Source: Gigantopelta aegis (Eukaryota > Mollusca > Gastropoda > Neomphalida > Peltospiridae). From it: a DNA stretch of 64,000 nt. Location: contig NC_054702.1 of the NCBI RefSeq assembly GCF_016097555.1, forward strand, positions 68,386,195 through 68,450,194, in the 5' to 3' direction. A program made the translations under genes and the position numbers. Position 1 is the stretch's first letter. Each line of letters begins with the position of its first letter. Shown here piece after piece: positions 48,501 to 57,765 of this stretch. The notes under the pieces are model-generated. The model saw only the letters and a list, made by a program, of their open reading frames with translations. It was not told the DNA's origin and made no database searches.

Positions 48501-51500
48501 TGACGATACAAATTGATGACAATTTCAACAAACACTTCCTGTTAAAATAGGAAAGTAGTACTTCAGTTTCAAATGAAAATAGGAAACTTAATAATTTCAA
48601 TCTGAAATAAAAACAAATACCGGATTTCTTTTAATCATTGTATTATAATTATTATTAAATATATTTGTACATTTTAAAAATATTTATCATCAACGTTCGG
48701 ATCAGTTTGGATATTAATATTTTGTTGCAGTTTGTTTGGTTCCATCAAATAAAAATTAGCTGCACAATTTCTAAATCTCTAATAATAATTTTTAAATTAG
48801 GTTTTAGGTGAATTTCATATTTTTCACGATAGAGAAAGACGTGACCAACATTCCAACTGAAGCATCAATGCACTGTACAAATCAAAATGGAAATAAAATA
48901 CACTACATCAAACCTTCATTTTGGCATTAGAGTTTTTGAGTTCTTTGACAATGAAGAGCAGCTCCTGTCCCACGAGACTTGCAGTGGGTGCGTGTGTGGA
49001 GAGAATTTGGAGAATGCAGCAGCTGATATACTTCATGTCCATCGGATGATCGCTGTACAAGATACGCAACAACACGGGTAACAGGACCTCTTCAACCTCA
49101 CAGCATAACAACTCGGCCACACTAACATGGACAAACAGCTGCAAAAAAAAAAAAAAAAAAATGGAAATGGAGTTAAAATCTCTGTTCCTAGTTAGCAAAA
49201 GGTTAAGGAAAGGAAAAATTTTTTTTAACTATAGCTATTAGGTGTCTAACAGATGGTCATTTCGACATTCAGTCAACACCCTTGGTGCCAAAGTACATCC
49301 CTGTTTGTTTCACTTTCTTTTTTTCTTTTAAAATTATTTTGTGTGCTTATATCCAATTAAGGTTCAAGCACGCTGTCCTGGGCACAGACCTCAGCTATCT
49401 GGGCTGTCTGTCCAGGACAGTGGGTTAGTTGTTAGTGAGAGAGAAGAGGGTGTAGTGGTCTTACACCTACCCATTGTCATTAAAACTCACTCTGGGTGGG
49501 AGCCGATACTAGGCTGTGAATCCTGTACCTACCAGCCTTACATCCGATGGCTTAGCTATGATGCTACCAAGGCTAAAGCAAAATGTGTCCCATACCAGGC
49601 CTTATGGGCCATAACGCTGTGAAAGATGGGTAAATCACCATGGAAGCTAGACAGTGAAGGGTATATACTCCGTGCAATAATTCAAATCAAAATCTTCATT
49701 TGAAAATAAAATCATAAAATGTTTGTAACTTGTAAAAAATATTGAATAATCTTCAGACCAATAGACAGTGTTCACTTAAAACATTTACATTATGTTTTCG
49801 TCATAGGCTAATGTCTAATCCTCTTGTTATACGTATCAACGACACCAAAATTCAGATTGTCACCTTAAGTACTCTGACAAAGGTACAGAACTATATATTT
49901 TCAAAAAAATATAATTCCACCAAACCACCTTTATTTGTAGTAAATGTAAATGCACATGTAAACATGCCCCCACCAGAAATTACCGAAAAGAACTTTGCTG
50001 TGAATGAAATAAGAGGTAACCCAACCAGCCTTCCATAAATTTTATTGTTCAGTGTAATGATCACGTGGTATATCATCTAACTTTGGCAGTCATTATGTCA
50101 GTGTAGTAGACAATAACTTTGCAGGGATTTGTGATACCTGGATTTCGCTATGTGAGACATTTCATTAGTACCAAAATATTAAATTACGAAAAACTGATAA
50201 CATGCACACTATTTATGGTATTATAATTAAAACACAAAGTTGGCAGCTTGACCTGAAGCATTTTTAATATTGTGAGGAAAAAAGACACTTCGTTGTTTAT
50301 GTTCAGGCTGACAGTGACGTAATATCGCGCATAATCTCACGATACATGCAGTTACAAACAAAGTATCGAAAACATATATCGATCAAAATTGTATGAGGGT
50401 ACGATATGTGTAAGACAGACAGAGTGACAGACAGATGAATGGATGGACAAAGACAAAACTGGTGGGACCGCTAGGGGACTAATAAATGAGGCCAGTTAAG
50501 TTATATTAAAATGAAATGACATAATACCAATTACATGTAGTTACAAATGAATTTAGGGTAAAATCACTTTATTCCAAAAAGTGAAACCAGTTAAAGTAAA
50601 AAAACTAAAAGAAAACTAATTAAAAAGATATCAGAGGTGACCATTTTGGGCAAGATCAGTTTAATTCAAAATGTATACTGTGAAACAAGTGTATTTAAAA
50701 AGAAATAAGGTGATACCAATTTAAATGAAAATACATGGGCCGAATTTACAAGTCTTTCTGAAACACAGGTTTAAAAGCATTGTAAATGTATCTATGCATT
50801 AACATGCGTGTAAGACATAAACAGGCTTTGTAAATTCGGTCCCATACGTTGAAGTAGTCTTACTTGTTCGGCAGCCCTAAGAGCTGCAGTCTGGATCTTG
50901 GCACTGTGTGGGGAGGACAAGACCGTCATGAGATCATTGAAGACTTCCATCTGTGCCATGAGCAATGCATTTTCCCTGTTGGTGAACAACTGCCTCATAA
51001 ACAGCAGCCCTGCCTCTCGAAATTCTGGCTTACATGTGCGTACAAGGGTTTGAATCTGAAAACATATAATTTGTCACATTTTTGTATTGTACAAAATTTT
51101 AATTAAAGTTTGAAACACATTGTTAACAACTATGATAAATTACTTGATTACCTACGAGGTACAGCATAACGAGGGTCATATTTATCGTACGTCATAACTA
51201 AATCGTATGTCCTCCTGACATTGTCGTTTAATGATTGGCTGTTGTAAGAGTACATTTCTTTCTGATTGGCTGACACGACATTCCACAGATACTACTTTCT
51301 TCATTAATACATTTTTATTTCAAGTGTAAGTTGATCACATGTCGTAATGACAAATACGTGTTTTTAATTAATTTAATAAAACATTAATTGATTATTTATG
51401 ATAACATGTATTATATTACGATGTAGTCGTGACACATCAAACACTTAATTATGAATATAATGTTCACAACTGTTAGAAATCTATACTAAGGTCGACGAGT

Positions 51501-54500
51501 CACTTTTCGCAGCCTTGTTTTGGCTTCATACATAATAAATGTAGCATATCTTACCGTAATTTCACTTGAAAGCCATATTTAGTAAAAGGTACAATGTTTT
51601 AATCACAAGATTTTCTTCAAACACTTCAGGTGTGTTAATAATGTTAAAAAAAAAAAAAATTCAATAGCAATTTTGCACTGGAATTTTTCCAGCATTCTTA
51701 AAACGGAAACGTCATGTACCCAATGTATAGTTATTGTAAGGAGATGCAAAGTGACGTCATTGGAATACTAAACGTCATTCAAATTCAAAACTAATTATTT
51801 CAATTACTGTGTATTTGTTTGCTTTTTAGTACTCTTTACTTACGGGCGTATAAATATCACATAACTTTAGAACAGGTTGTGATTTGATTTTCAAGACATC
51901 AATGAACAAACATTACTCCGCCGTTAAGGAAGCGTTAGTTTGACTGGAATGTTCATTTAGCAAGACAGTTCTACGGTAATAAACAGAATATTACATTCGT
52001 TTCCATGACAGACGATGTTTATGACACTCGTGCCTAAATTATCACATTTCCCTCGCTATCGCTCAGGAAATATCATAATTTAGGCACTCGTGTCGTAAAC
52101 ATCGTCTGTAATCGACATTCATATAATATCCTCTATATACTACATTTAATTACAGTTAGATTTCCCCCACAAATTGTCCAGAAAGAAATCATGAAAAAAC
52201 ATCACAGTGAGACAGATTCTACAAACTAGATGGTAACCATTTCACCTACATGTATATCAACTCCGATAAGATCTCCTTGGACAAAAAAACATGTACTTTT
52301 TCGCCATCTGCCATTTTGCTTTTTCATGGAATACTCTTCAAGAGTGGGGAAAGAATGTGACATAATCTAATAACATCATGACAAGTTATGGTATAAAGCA
52401 ATTATCATGACGTCATATTAATACATTACATACTTACAATTATACCTCACTAGAATCTGTTGATATAACCATTTACTTTTATCAAACAGCCTTCATCTTT
52501 GAAAGATAGTGAACACTCCCCAGTTCAATTGTTAAATGATTGTGACATTTAAATATCATTGATACCCTACCTTGCTGACTTGGTCCACTGTAATGTCTTC
52601 TCTACTGCTGTAGGTACTGATAAGTCGCAACACTGTGTTTGCATTAGATGCACTGGCTGGTCGGTTTTGAATTCTCGACACAACATTCAGCATGTGGTCT
52701 ATTGAAATTACTGAGAAGACACAAAAATATACATTAAAAATATTAGGCCAAAGTTACAAAGCCTGTTTATGTATTATACATGTGTAACTACAAACATTTA
52801 CAATGATTAAACACCTGCATTTTATAAAAACAGGCTTCGTAAATTCGGGTCATTATATTTACACAACAGCACTGTTCAACACTGCCATATGAATGACAAC
52901 TGTAAGAACAAACATTTTGGAAAATATACATATAGACGGCTGTAATATGATCTATCAAAAACATCAGACCAACACAGCTAAGCATACAATGGCATGTAAT
53001 ATGTTATATTGGTTATCTGGTCAGGAATGTCACTTGAAATTCTGTTGAAGATTAATGGAGATGGGATGTAGTCCATTGATAAAGTGCTCACCTGATGCAT
53101 GATTGATCTAAGATCAATCCTCATCAGCAGCCCACTGGGTCATTTCTCATTCAAGCAAGTGCTCCACAATTAATGGCCATTGTGTGTAGTATCCTATCTG
53201 TAGGACAGTACATATTGATGTAAAAGGTTTCTTGCTGCTAATTAAAAGTTAGTCCATGGAGTGGCAGGAGTGGATTTTTTCTCTCAGTATCTACGTGAGC
53301 CACAACCATATGCCCAATGCCATATAACCATAATTTTTTAACATGTGTTGTGTGTCATTAAATAAAACATTTCTTCCTTCCTTCCATATTGATCCATTAA
53401 AACACTCTTGATTGGAAGTGGCACTGTTAAGCTACTACAAACATTATGATGACCAACAATACACTGAATATACCCATTCATAAGTTGTAAGCAAAAACGT
53501 AAAAGTTTGCTGTGTAATTGTTTCAATCGGGAAAATAAGCTGTGTTAGCTGGAAACAAAGTTTGTTTTGTTTAATGACACCACTAGAGCACATTGACTTA
53601 TTAATCATCGACTATTGGATGTCAATCATTTAATCATCGACTATTGGATGTCAATCATTTCATAATTTTGACATAAGTCTTAGAGATAAAACTCACTACA
53701 TTTTTCCATAGTAGCAAGGCAACTTTTATACGCACCATCCCACAGACAAGAGGGCACATACCGTGGACTTTGATATACCAGTCATGGTGCACTGGTTAGA
53801 ATAAGAAATAGCCCAGTGGGTCCACCGATGAGAATCGATCCTAGATCTAGTCACCTACTGCACTTTATCCGCCCTTACTTTAAAACCTGTTATATAGTGG
53901 AAAGTCTCTTGAAGATTGAGAAATAGCCCAGTGGGTTCACAGATGAGGACCGATCCTAAACCTACTGCACGCTACCCGCCCTTACTTTAAAACCTGTTAT
54001 AATAGTGGAAAAGCTCTTGAAGATTATACCTGCATCATCGTCGGAAGAATCATCTTCATCGGAGTCATGTGTCACCGTACTCAGCCTCCCAGAGTCGGCT
54101 TCAGCGTCACATTGCCGACTGCACTCACAGGCGATGTAGGTGAGGGGCAAACTGGAACTCAGTTTGAAAGTTTCAAGTCGTGCAAGGACATTACCAATGC
54201 TTTCATAATCATGGTCTCTGAAACATAAACAATATTATCTCATTATTAATGTACTGGGTAAATTAAGTTTTATGCAAGATATTGTAATCTAAAAAACTGC
54301 ATACATAGTTACTTTATTAATAAAATAGATGAGAAAATTGTTCATGAATTTTGATGGTTAAGAGGAAAAGATAAATATTTTTTAATTACAATAAATACAT
54401 ACATGTATATAATTAAATATAATAAATATGTTAGATTCTACCACAATTTAAAAAAACTAAAAATAACTATATGTACAGTAGAATCTCATTGGCTCGAACA

Positions 54501-56350
54501 CTGTCGGTGCATCAAAGTCTGTTCGACCCATCGGGTAGTTCGAACCATGCATTCAGCCATTGTCGGGTGCTTCTGTAACACAAGAATCAATCAGACAACC
54601 TCGCATCTTTCCGTAAAACCGGCTTGGGCGAGATGATCCGATTGACTCATGAACTGATTGGTGTTACTTGCAAGGTTCATTCATCTAACGATTACTGCAT
54701 TACACTTGCAAGATAATTAATGACAGGTGCTAAATAAACAACACAATAAGCGTGAAAGGGTCGACGAAAAATGTATACATAAATTATTTTTTATATTTCT
54801 TCGGATAAACATGCTGTTCGAGCTAAATATGTTTAATTTTACAGTTCAGACGAATAAACTGGTTCGAGAGAAAGTTTCTGTTCGACCCCAGGGGTATTTG
54901 ACCAATCAGCACCAAAATAAAGGGGTTTAATAGAGAGAAAAATCAGGACTTTGTTCTTGGTTCGAGAATACCAATAGATTCGACCGTAGGGCTTTCGAGC
55001 CAATGAGATTCTACTGTATGTACATGTATGTACACTGTATAGAGTGTATACTGAATGCTCCTGTATATTTTGCAGAGGCTGTAAAAAAAAACCCACCTAA
55101 AAATGACCCCTGCAAACTATCTGACAGTGCAGGCTATGTGACTGAGGTATTTTTACTGCACAGTAATATTAATAATAGCTAGTAAAGAGTTGTACATATA
55201 TTTAGAAATGCTTTTCAAGTTATCTAATTACAGCCTAACATTCCATTGATTTTGAGGTGAAATGTTTTGAGGTTAGCATGTTTGTACTTAATTTGGGCTT
55301 GCTTTTTTTTAGCATACTTCTTTTGAGCAAACCCTTTATCAAATCAGCTTTGGTACAATCTAAAACTCTGACCGATATTGGTAAATGAAATTTGCAAACA
55401 ACAAAAAAAAATTAAAAATGTTTCATTTAATGACGCACACAACATATTTTATTTACGGTTATATGGCGTCAGACATATGGTTAAGGACCATGCAGATATT
55501 GAGAGAGGAAACCCACTGTCGCCACTTCATGGGCTACACTTTTCTATTAGCAGCAAGAGATCTTTTATATGCACCATCCCACAGATAGATATCAGTACAT
55601 ACCACGGCCTTTCATATACCAGTCATGGTGCACTGGCTGGAACGAGAAATAGTGCAATGGGCCCACCGACAGGGATCGATCCCAGACCAACCGCGCATAA
55701 AGTGAGCGCTTTACCACTGGGCTACGTCACGCCCTTGTAAACAACAAGGTCTCTTTATTTATTTGGAGGGTGTTAATAATAAGTCACAAGATATAAAATA
55801 CATTAAAACTCATCTATGTATATGAAAATGTGGTCTCTTAAGAGAGGTGGGTCTATAATACAGGTCAAATTGTATTAGATGATGACAATTTTGGAGTACA
55901 GTAGGGTAGCTTTTTATAATACATGCAGGTAGGTAGTTGACTAATAAGTAAAACCCCTCTAAACCAGACACACATGGGAACAAGAAAAAAGTATGGTTTA
56001 TAGAGGTATCTGGTTTAGAAAGGTTATGTTCTACAGAAACATTTAAAATGGGACCATGAAAAATGTCCAGTTTTGAAGGAATTTTGGTTTACAGAATGTC
56101 TGGTTTTGAGAGGTTTCACCCATACATGTGGTTATAGCCACATAAAACACTTCACCATACATCACCATATCCTTTTTATATATATATATATTATAAGATA
56201 AATGTCTTACTTGAGGTTATGTATATATGTTGTCTGTGATATTCCAGGCACACTCAGAGGCTCCCCAGTGACTTGTAACTCGGGGTATTCCAGGGCCTGG
56301 ACAGTGTTACGAGGACTGGCCAGGTGACCCCTGTGTCCATTCATTCTCAT
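33547..56350 (-). CDS. Armadillo/HEAT-repeat protein, 17 exons, 1013 residues
   Basis: Exons in order: 56211-56350, 54030-54217, 52571-52710, 50864-51055, 48914-49138, 48423-48538, 47180-47308, 46544-46797, 45732-45933, 43952-44543, 42891-43015, 42054-42196, 41099-41304, 40690-40786, 39889-40044, 35868-35944, 33547-33606. All introns are GT-AG, phase is kept throughout, total 3042 nt including TGA. Start MRMNGHRGHLASP; an upstream ATG is closed by an in-frame stop. Residues ~98-109 are acidic (DSDEDDSSDDD). Residues ~157-460 are helical ARM/HEAT-like (AALRAAEQLFVHVSVAELL, CGVQQQALNLIKCLAEDESE). Residues ~566-605 are a basic Ser/Arg linker with SPxSAR motifs. Residues ~715-970 are further ARM repeats (ELGCIPKLIDFI, GGSNMLMAMSMYTSG). 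The tail has RPSSAPAQR and ends VVEILKKFA. ARM arrays are protein-binding scaffolds; I do not recognise the orthologue and see no enzymatic motif. Exon 15 ends against a giant donor-derived minisatellite. Confidence 0.85.
33722..35222. mobile_element. DNA element with CAGGGCTC ends, hAT-like
   Basis: Ends CAGGGCTCGCGCTG and (complemented) CAGGGCTCACCCTGG, with GGCTAAT motifs near both ends (33756-33800 and 35156-35195). CAGGG termini are usual for hAT elements. No clear 8-bp duplication and no transposase frame. It contains a MITE at 34132. A fragment of the same family is at 35405-35540 (GTGGCTAATG, GGGCAGGGTGAGCTC). Confidence 0.55.
34132..34278. mobile_element. Hairpin MITE nested in the hAT-like element
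   Basis: GGGCTGAGTTTAGCCAG and (complemented) AGCTGTTCTCAGTTCAGCC ends with inner AACGTTCGC/GCGAACG pairing. Relative of 16372-16512. Confidence 0.65.
35615..35827 (-). mobile_element. SINE family C in intron 16
   Basis: GGGCACACACCTCCGCTACC, CTGTCCAGGACAGTGGGTTA and GTAGTGGTCTTACACCTACC; head at 35790-35827. The left end is degraded. It sits about 40 bp from the exon 16 donor at 35868. Confidence 0.8.
36176..36262. mobile_element. Fragment of the CTCTAAACC MITE
   Basis: AAATGTCTCTAAACTGGACC, ATAAACTGGAATTCCCTCAA and CAGAACATAACATCTC resemble 55950-56120. Confidence 0.45.
36340..39888 (-). repeat. Giant 39/42-bp minisatellite derived from the exon 15 donor
   Basis: About 85-90 units, read on the gene strand as ATGTCTAATAATATCACACA-TGGTATT… in two lengths: 42 bp (MSNNITHGISVLIS or …ICVFIS) and 39 bp (MSNNITHGIHVLV). 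Both are multiples of three and stop-free, so the array stays open in the exon's own frame from 39888 to about 38620. A partial unit there changes frame, and a second frame of 770 codons follows. Every unit contains CAC(A/G)(C/T)G-GTATT, the exon 15 donor context. Units nearest the exon (about 39610-39888) are 39 bp, the most diverged (MSDD…), and most like the exon. Distal units are nearly identical. Confidence 0.95.
39889..40044 (-). CDS. Exon 15 of the armadillo gene, seed of the array
   Basis: Follows acceptor TTTCAG and encodes ALILTRLLVSSDHRLKQLF … STLKAITH plus one base of a Gly codon. It ends ACACG before GTATTAGTATTC. Its last ~14 bases and the first ~25 intron bases match one unit of the downstream array. 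Exon 16 starts GTGCCACACC, completing Gly and reading ATPSRVRPSSAP. Confidence 0.85.
40086..40135 (-). mobile_element. SINE head 1 remnant
   Basis: CTCAATGGGCCCACCAATGA, then AGTGCTTTACCACTGGGATA, the complement of the tRNA-like head. 44 bp from the exon 15 acceptor. Confidence 0.7.
41787..42030 (+). mobile_element. SINE tail B, 5' truncated, next to exon 12
   Basis: Core GCCAGTGCACCACGACTGG to tail GTCATTAAATAAAATATTTC, inverted relative to the host gene. Flanked by CCAATACATGAAT at 41769-41781 and at 42029-42041 (13-bp duplication). The right duplication ends 13 bp from the exon 12 donor boundary (42054). Confidence 0.9.
42738..42860 (-). mobile_element. SINE tail A fragment in intron 11
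   Basis: TTGTTTAACAACACCACCAA, TTAGAGGAAACCTGCTACAT and CCCCACAGACAGAACAG. 31 bp from the exon 11 donor side (42891). Confidence 0.7.
45543..45632 (+). mobile_element. SINE family C head remnant
   Basis: AAGTGCTTAATCAGAGAGTT, TGCTAGTAGGTGCTGAGTTC, ACATCTCAGTACTAGCCCCC: degraded tRNA-like head in intron 9. Confidence 0.5.
46311..46470. mobile_element. Palindromic MITE in intron 8 side
   Basis: CCAGTGCTTATAATACTTTT…AGAGT pairs with ACTCTAAACATTTTATAAGC…ACC. ~160 bp, 74 bp from the donor end of exon 8 (46544). Confidence 0.65.
47470..47855 (+). mobile_element. SINE family C interrupted by a MITE
   Basis: Head part 47470-47537 (GCTAGCAGGTACTGGGTTCA, ACTTAATGGGTA), then tail part 47740-47855 (AACCACTAACCCCTTGTCCT…GGACAG, GTGCTTGAACATTAATCAG). 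The body resumes after the inserted element. Confidence 0.85.
47539..47739. mobile_element. CTATAGTCCGTC MITE, copy 2, inside a SINE
   Basis: Ends CTATAGTTCATCCCATC and (complemented) CTATAGTCCGTCCCAC. 201 bp, colinear with 31757-31953. The interrupted SINE shows that the MITE arrived second. Confidence 0.88.
48021..48167. mobile_element. Hairpin element with ~55-bp arms in intron 6
   Basis: AGGATATTAAACAAGCTTCC, ATTTCGTATCATGTTTATGT… mirrored by …ACATAAACATGATACGAAAT, GGTAGCGAGTTTAATATCCT. Loop centred near 48090. Confidence 0.8.
49140..49161. repeat. Poly-A run that is the exon 5 polypyrimidine tract
   Basis: A run on the + strand, i.e. a T18 tract directly before the exon 5 acceptor TGCAG on the gene strand. 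Confidence 0.85.
49340..49575 (-). mobile_element. SINE family C in intron 4
   Basis: CTTATATCCAATTAAGGTTC, CTGTCCTGGGCACAGACCTC, GTCCAGGACAGTGGGTTAGT, then the degraded head to 49575. Confidence 0.88.
50737..50843. mobile_element. Family G MITE beside exon 4 donor
   Basis: GGGCCGAATTTACAAGTCTT and (complemented) GGGACCGAATTTACAAAGCC ends. 107 bp, intact. It ends 20 bp from the exon 4 boundary (50864) on the donor side. Confidence 0.88.
51490..51800. mobile_element. Interspersed repeat family H, copy 1
   Basis: Shares TTGTTTTGGCTTCATACA, ATATCTTACCGTAATTTCAC and GTCATTCAAATTCAAAA with 63663-63955 in the same order. Class unknown. Confidence 0.75.
52008..52110. mobile_element. Hairpin element in intron 3
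   Basis: ACAGACGATGTTTATGACAC…TCGTGCCTAAATTAT is mirrored by ATAATTTAGGCACTCGTGTC…GTAAACATCGTCTGT. Arms ~36 bp, near perfect, inner arms too (TTTCCCTCGC/GCTCAGGAAA). Confidence 0.82.
52746..52851. mobile_element. Family G MITE beside exon 3 acceptor
   Basis: GGCCAAAGTTACAAAGCCTG and (complemented) GACCCGAATTTACGAAGCCTG ends. Starts 35 bp upstream of exon 3 (52710) on the gene strand, inside the usual branch-point zone. Confidence 0.85.
53059..53386 (+). mobile_element. SINE, head 1 with tail B, intron 2
   Basis: Degraded head GGGATGTAGTCCATTGATAA, core CAAGCAAGTGCTCCACAA, tail GTGTCATTAAATAAAACATT and (TTCC)n. Confidence 0.85.
53560..53868 (-). mobile_element. SINE, head 1 with tail A, intron 2
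   Basis: Tail TTTAATGACACCACTAGAGC, core CGCACCATCCCACAGACA, head GAATCGATCCTAGATCTAG. Inside the tail, a ~30-bp segment (ATCGACTATTGGATGTCAAT) is directly duplicated. Confidence 0.85.
53870..54028. repeat. ~112-bp local duplication reaching the exon 2 donor
   Basis: GCCCTTACTTTAAAACCTGT…TGAAGATT occurs at 53868-53916 and again at 53979-54025. Between them is a second SINE head piece (GAGAAATAGCCCAGTGGGTT). The second copy ends within ~4 bp of the exon 2 donor at 54029. Confidence 0.8.
54476..55016. mobile_element. pogo/Tigger-type non-autonomous DNA element
   Basis: Ends CAGTAGAATCTCATTGGCTC…GAA and (complemented) CAGTAGAATCTCATTGGCTC…GAAAG, flanked by TA on both sides. CAGT termini with TA target are usual for pogo/Tigger relatives. 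541 bp, no transposase frame. The end repeats are perfect over at least 22 bp. Confidence 0.85.
55405..55733 (-). mobile_element. SINE, head 1 with tail B, full length
   Basis: All parts present: tail, core and head (GGGATCGATCCCAGACC, AGCGCTTTACCACTGGGCTA). Target duplication TTTGCAAACAACAA (55391-55404) versus CTTGTAAACAACAAG (55734-55748). Confidence 0.9.
55950..56120. mobile_element. MITE with CCTCTAAACCAGACA ends
   Basis: AAAACCCCTCTAAACCAGAC and (complemented) GGTGAAACCTCTCAAAACC ends. Centre has further copies of the TCTGGTTT motif. 91 bp from exon 1 (56211). Confidence 0.7.
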
Positions 56351-56682
56351 TCTACTGTCAACATTTTAAATGACCTGTAATAGACAAAATACATGTACAT
56401 GTGTAAGTGAAAAAACTATAAATAAATACAGTTCTATTTACAGGGTGTCATTCTGCGTAGGGTTTTTTTAAAATTATTCTCAAAATTCTATATAGGTATG
56501 TTTTATTAGAACATTAGTAATTACTAACAGGCCATGAGTTTAAACATTCACACTGAGTCTACTTGAAATTAAATCAAATCTTATTTGTCACTTAATTCAA
56601 CCTTCATACTCCGGTCAGGATGATATATTATATAGTGTATACTTAACAAAACCTTAATCAATATTAATATTTAAAAGTTAAA

Positions 56683-56885
56683 AGTTAAAGTTTGTTTAAC
56701 GACGCTACTAGAGCACATTGATATATTAATCATCAGCTATTGGATGCTAAACAATTGGTAATTTTGACATAGTCTTAGAGAGGAAACCCACTATATTTTT
56801 CCATTAGTAGCAAGGTATTTTTTTTATATTCATAATCCCACAGACAGGATAGCACATACCACAGCCTTTGATATACCAGTCCGAG
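56683..56885 (-). mobile_element. SINE tail A, head missing
   Basis: TTTGTTTAACGACGCTACTA, ATCAGCTATTGGATGCTAAA, CCCACAGACAGGATAGCACA. Confidence 0.85.
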
Positions 56886-56950
56886 GTAGCCAAAGCACAA
56901 AGAAAATAACTCCTTGGTGGATAGTCACCAGTGGTCATATGCTTATAAAA

Positions 56951-57208
56951 CTTTAAAGTGACAGACCCTAGTTTTAAACACTACGACATATTTTGCACTA
57001 TTAAAGCTGCTTTTGATAATTTAAATTAGAAGTACTTACATTGTATTGTTTAGAGTATTACGTAATTTGTGTACATGTATCTAACATGGCTCTGGTTATC
57101 CAGGTTTTTGCAATACCCCAAAATGCATTTTTCATAATTCTAAAAACGTATGTTCGTCTGAGAATTATAATGGTTATTGAGACAAGTTCAAGTTATTTTT
57201 AGATGGTA
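56951..57208. mobile_element. Family E MITE, truncated copy
   Basis: AAAGTGACAGACCCTAGTTT, then TTACATTGTATTGTTTAGAG and AACGTATGTTCGTCTGAGAA, colinear with 4675-4880. The right half is missing. Confidence 0.75.
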
Positions 57209-57442
57209 TTTCCCTGTACCTACCAACTGTATGTCTGATGGCTTAACCACAACACCACCAAGGCCAGTCTATACAGATTGTACTGTCGACCTCCTCCTCC
57301 TCCCCCCCCCCCCACCCCCACACACACAGTCCTGATGTTCCTTCAGGCCTGGAATTAAGTATATGAAAATGTTGGTAATATATATATATCAGTCATTGTA
57401 TTCTTGGACTGGACCATATACATAACATAATGTATATTATAA

Positions 57443-57688
57443 GCAGTGGATCCAAGATTTTTAGGGAAGGGTGCAAGGTTTAAAAAGGGCAGCCTTTGTA
57501 CTCATAGTGTAGATGCAATTAATGTAGAAAAAGAGCACCCAACAAAGGCAAAATTACATCAACTTGCCTTACATAATAAACGTGTGCCAAAACATCCAGC
57601 TGACCAAGATATTACATATCCCCACTAATTAACAAAAAAAGTGTACATGTTAAACACTAAACAGTGGATTTTCCAGTCATTTTGAAAT

Positions 57689-57721
<33 letters not shown>

Positions 57722-57765
57722 GGGAGGGGTACACGCCTCTAAAACCTTTCCCTTGGATCCATGAT
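57443..57765. mobile_element. MITE with GTGGATCCAAG ends and poly-G centre
   Basis: GCAGTGGATCCAAG and (complemented) ATGGATCCAAGGG ends, with ~30 G at 57691-57720. The 60-residue frame inside is not gene-like. Confidence 0.6.

Noticed and set aside
49742-50038. 98-residue + strand frame inside intron 4
   Set aside because: Lies antisense in an intron of a well-supported gene, with no recognised motif.
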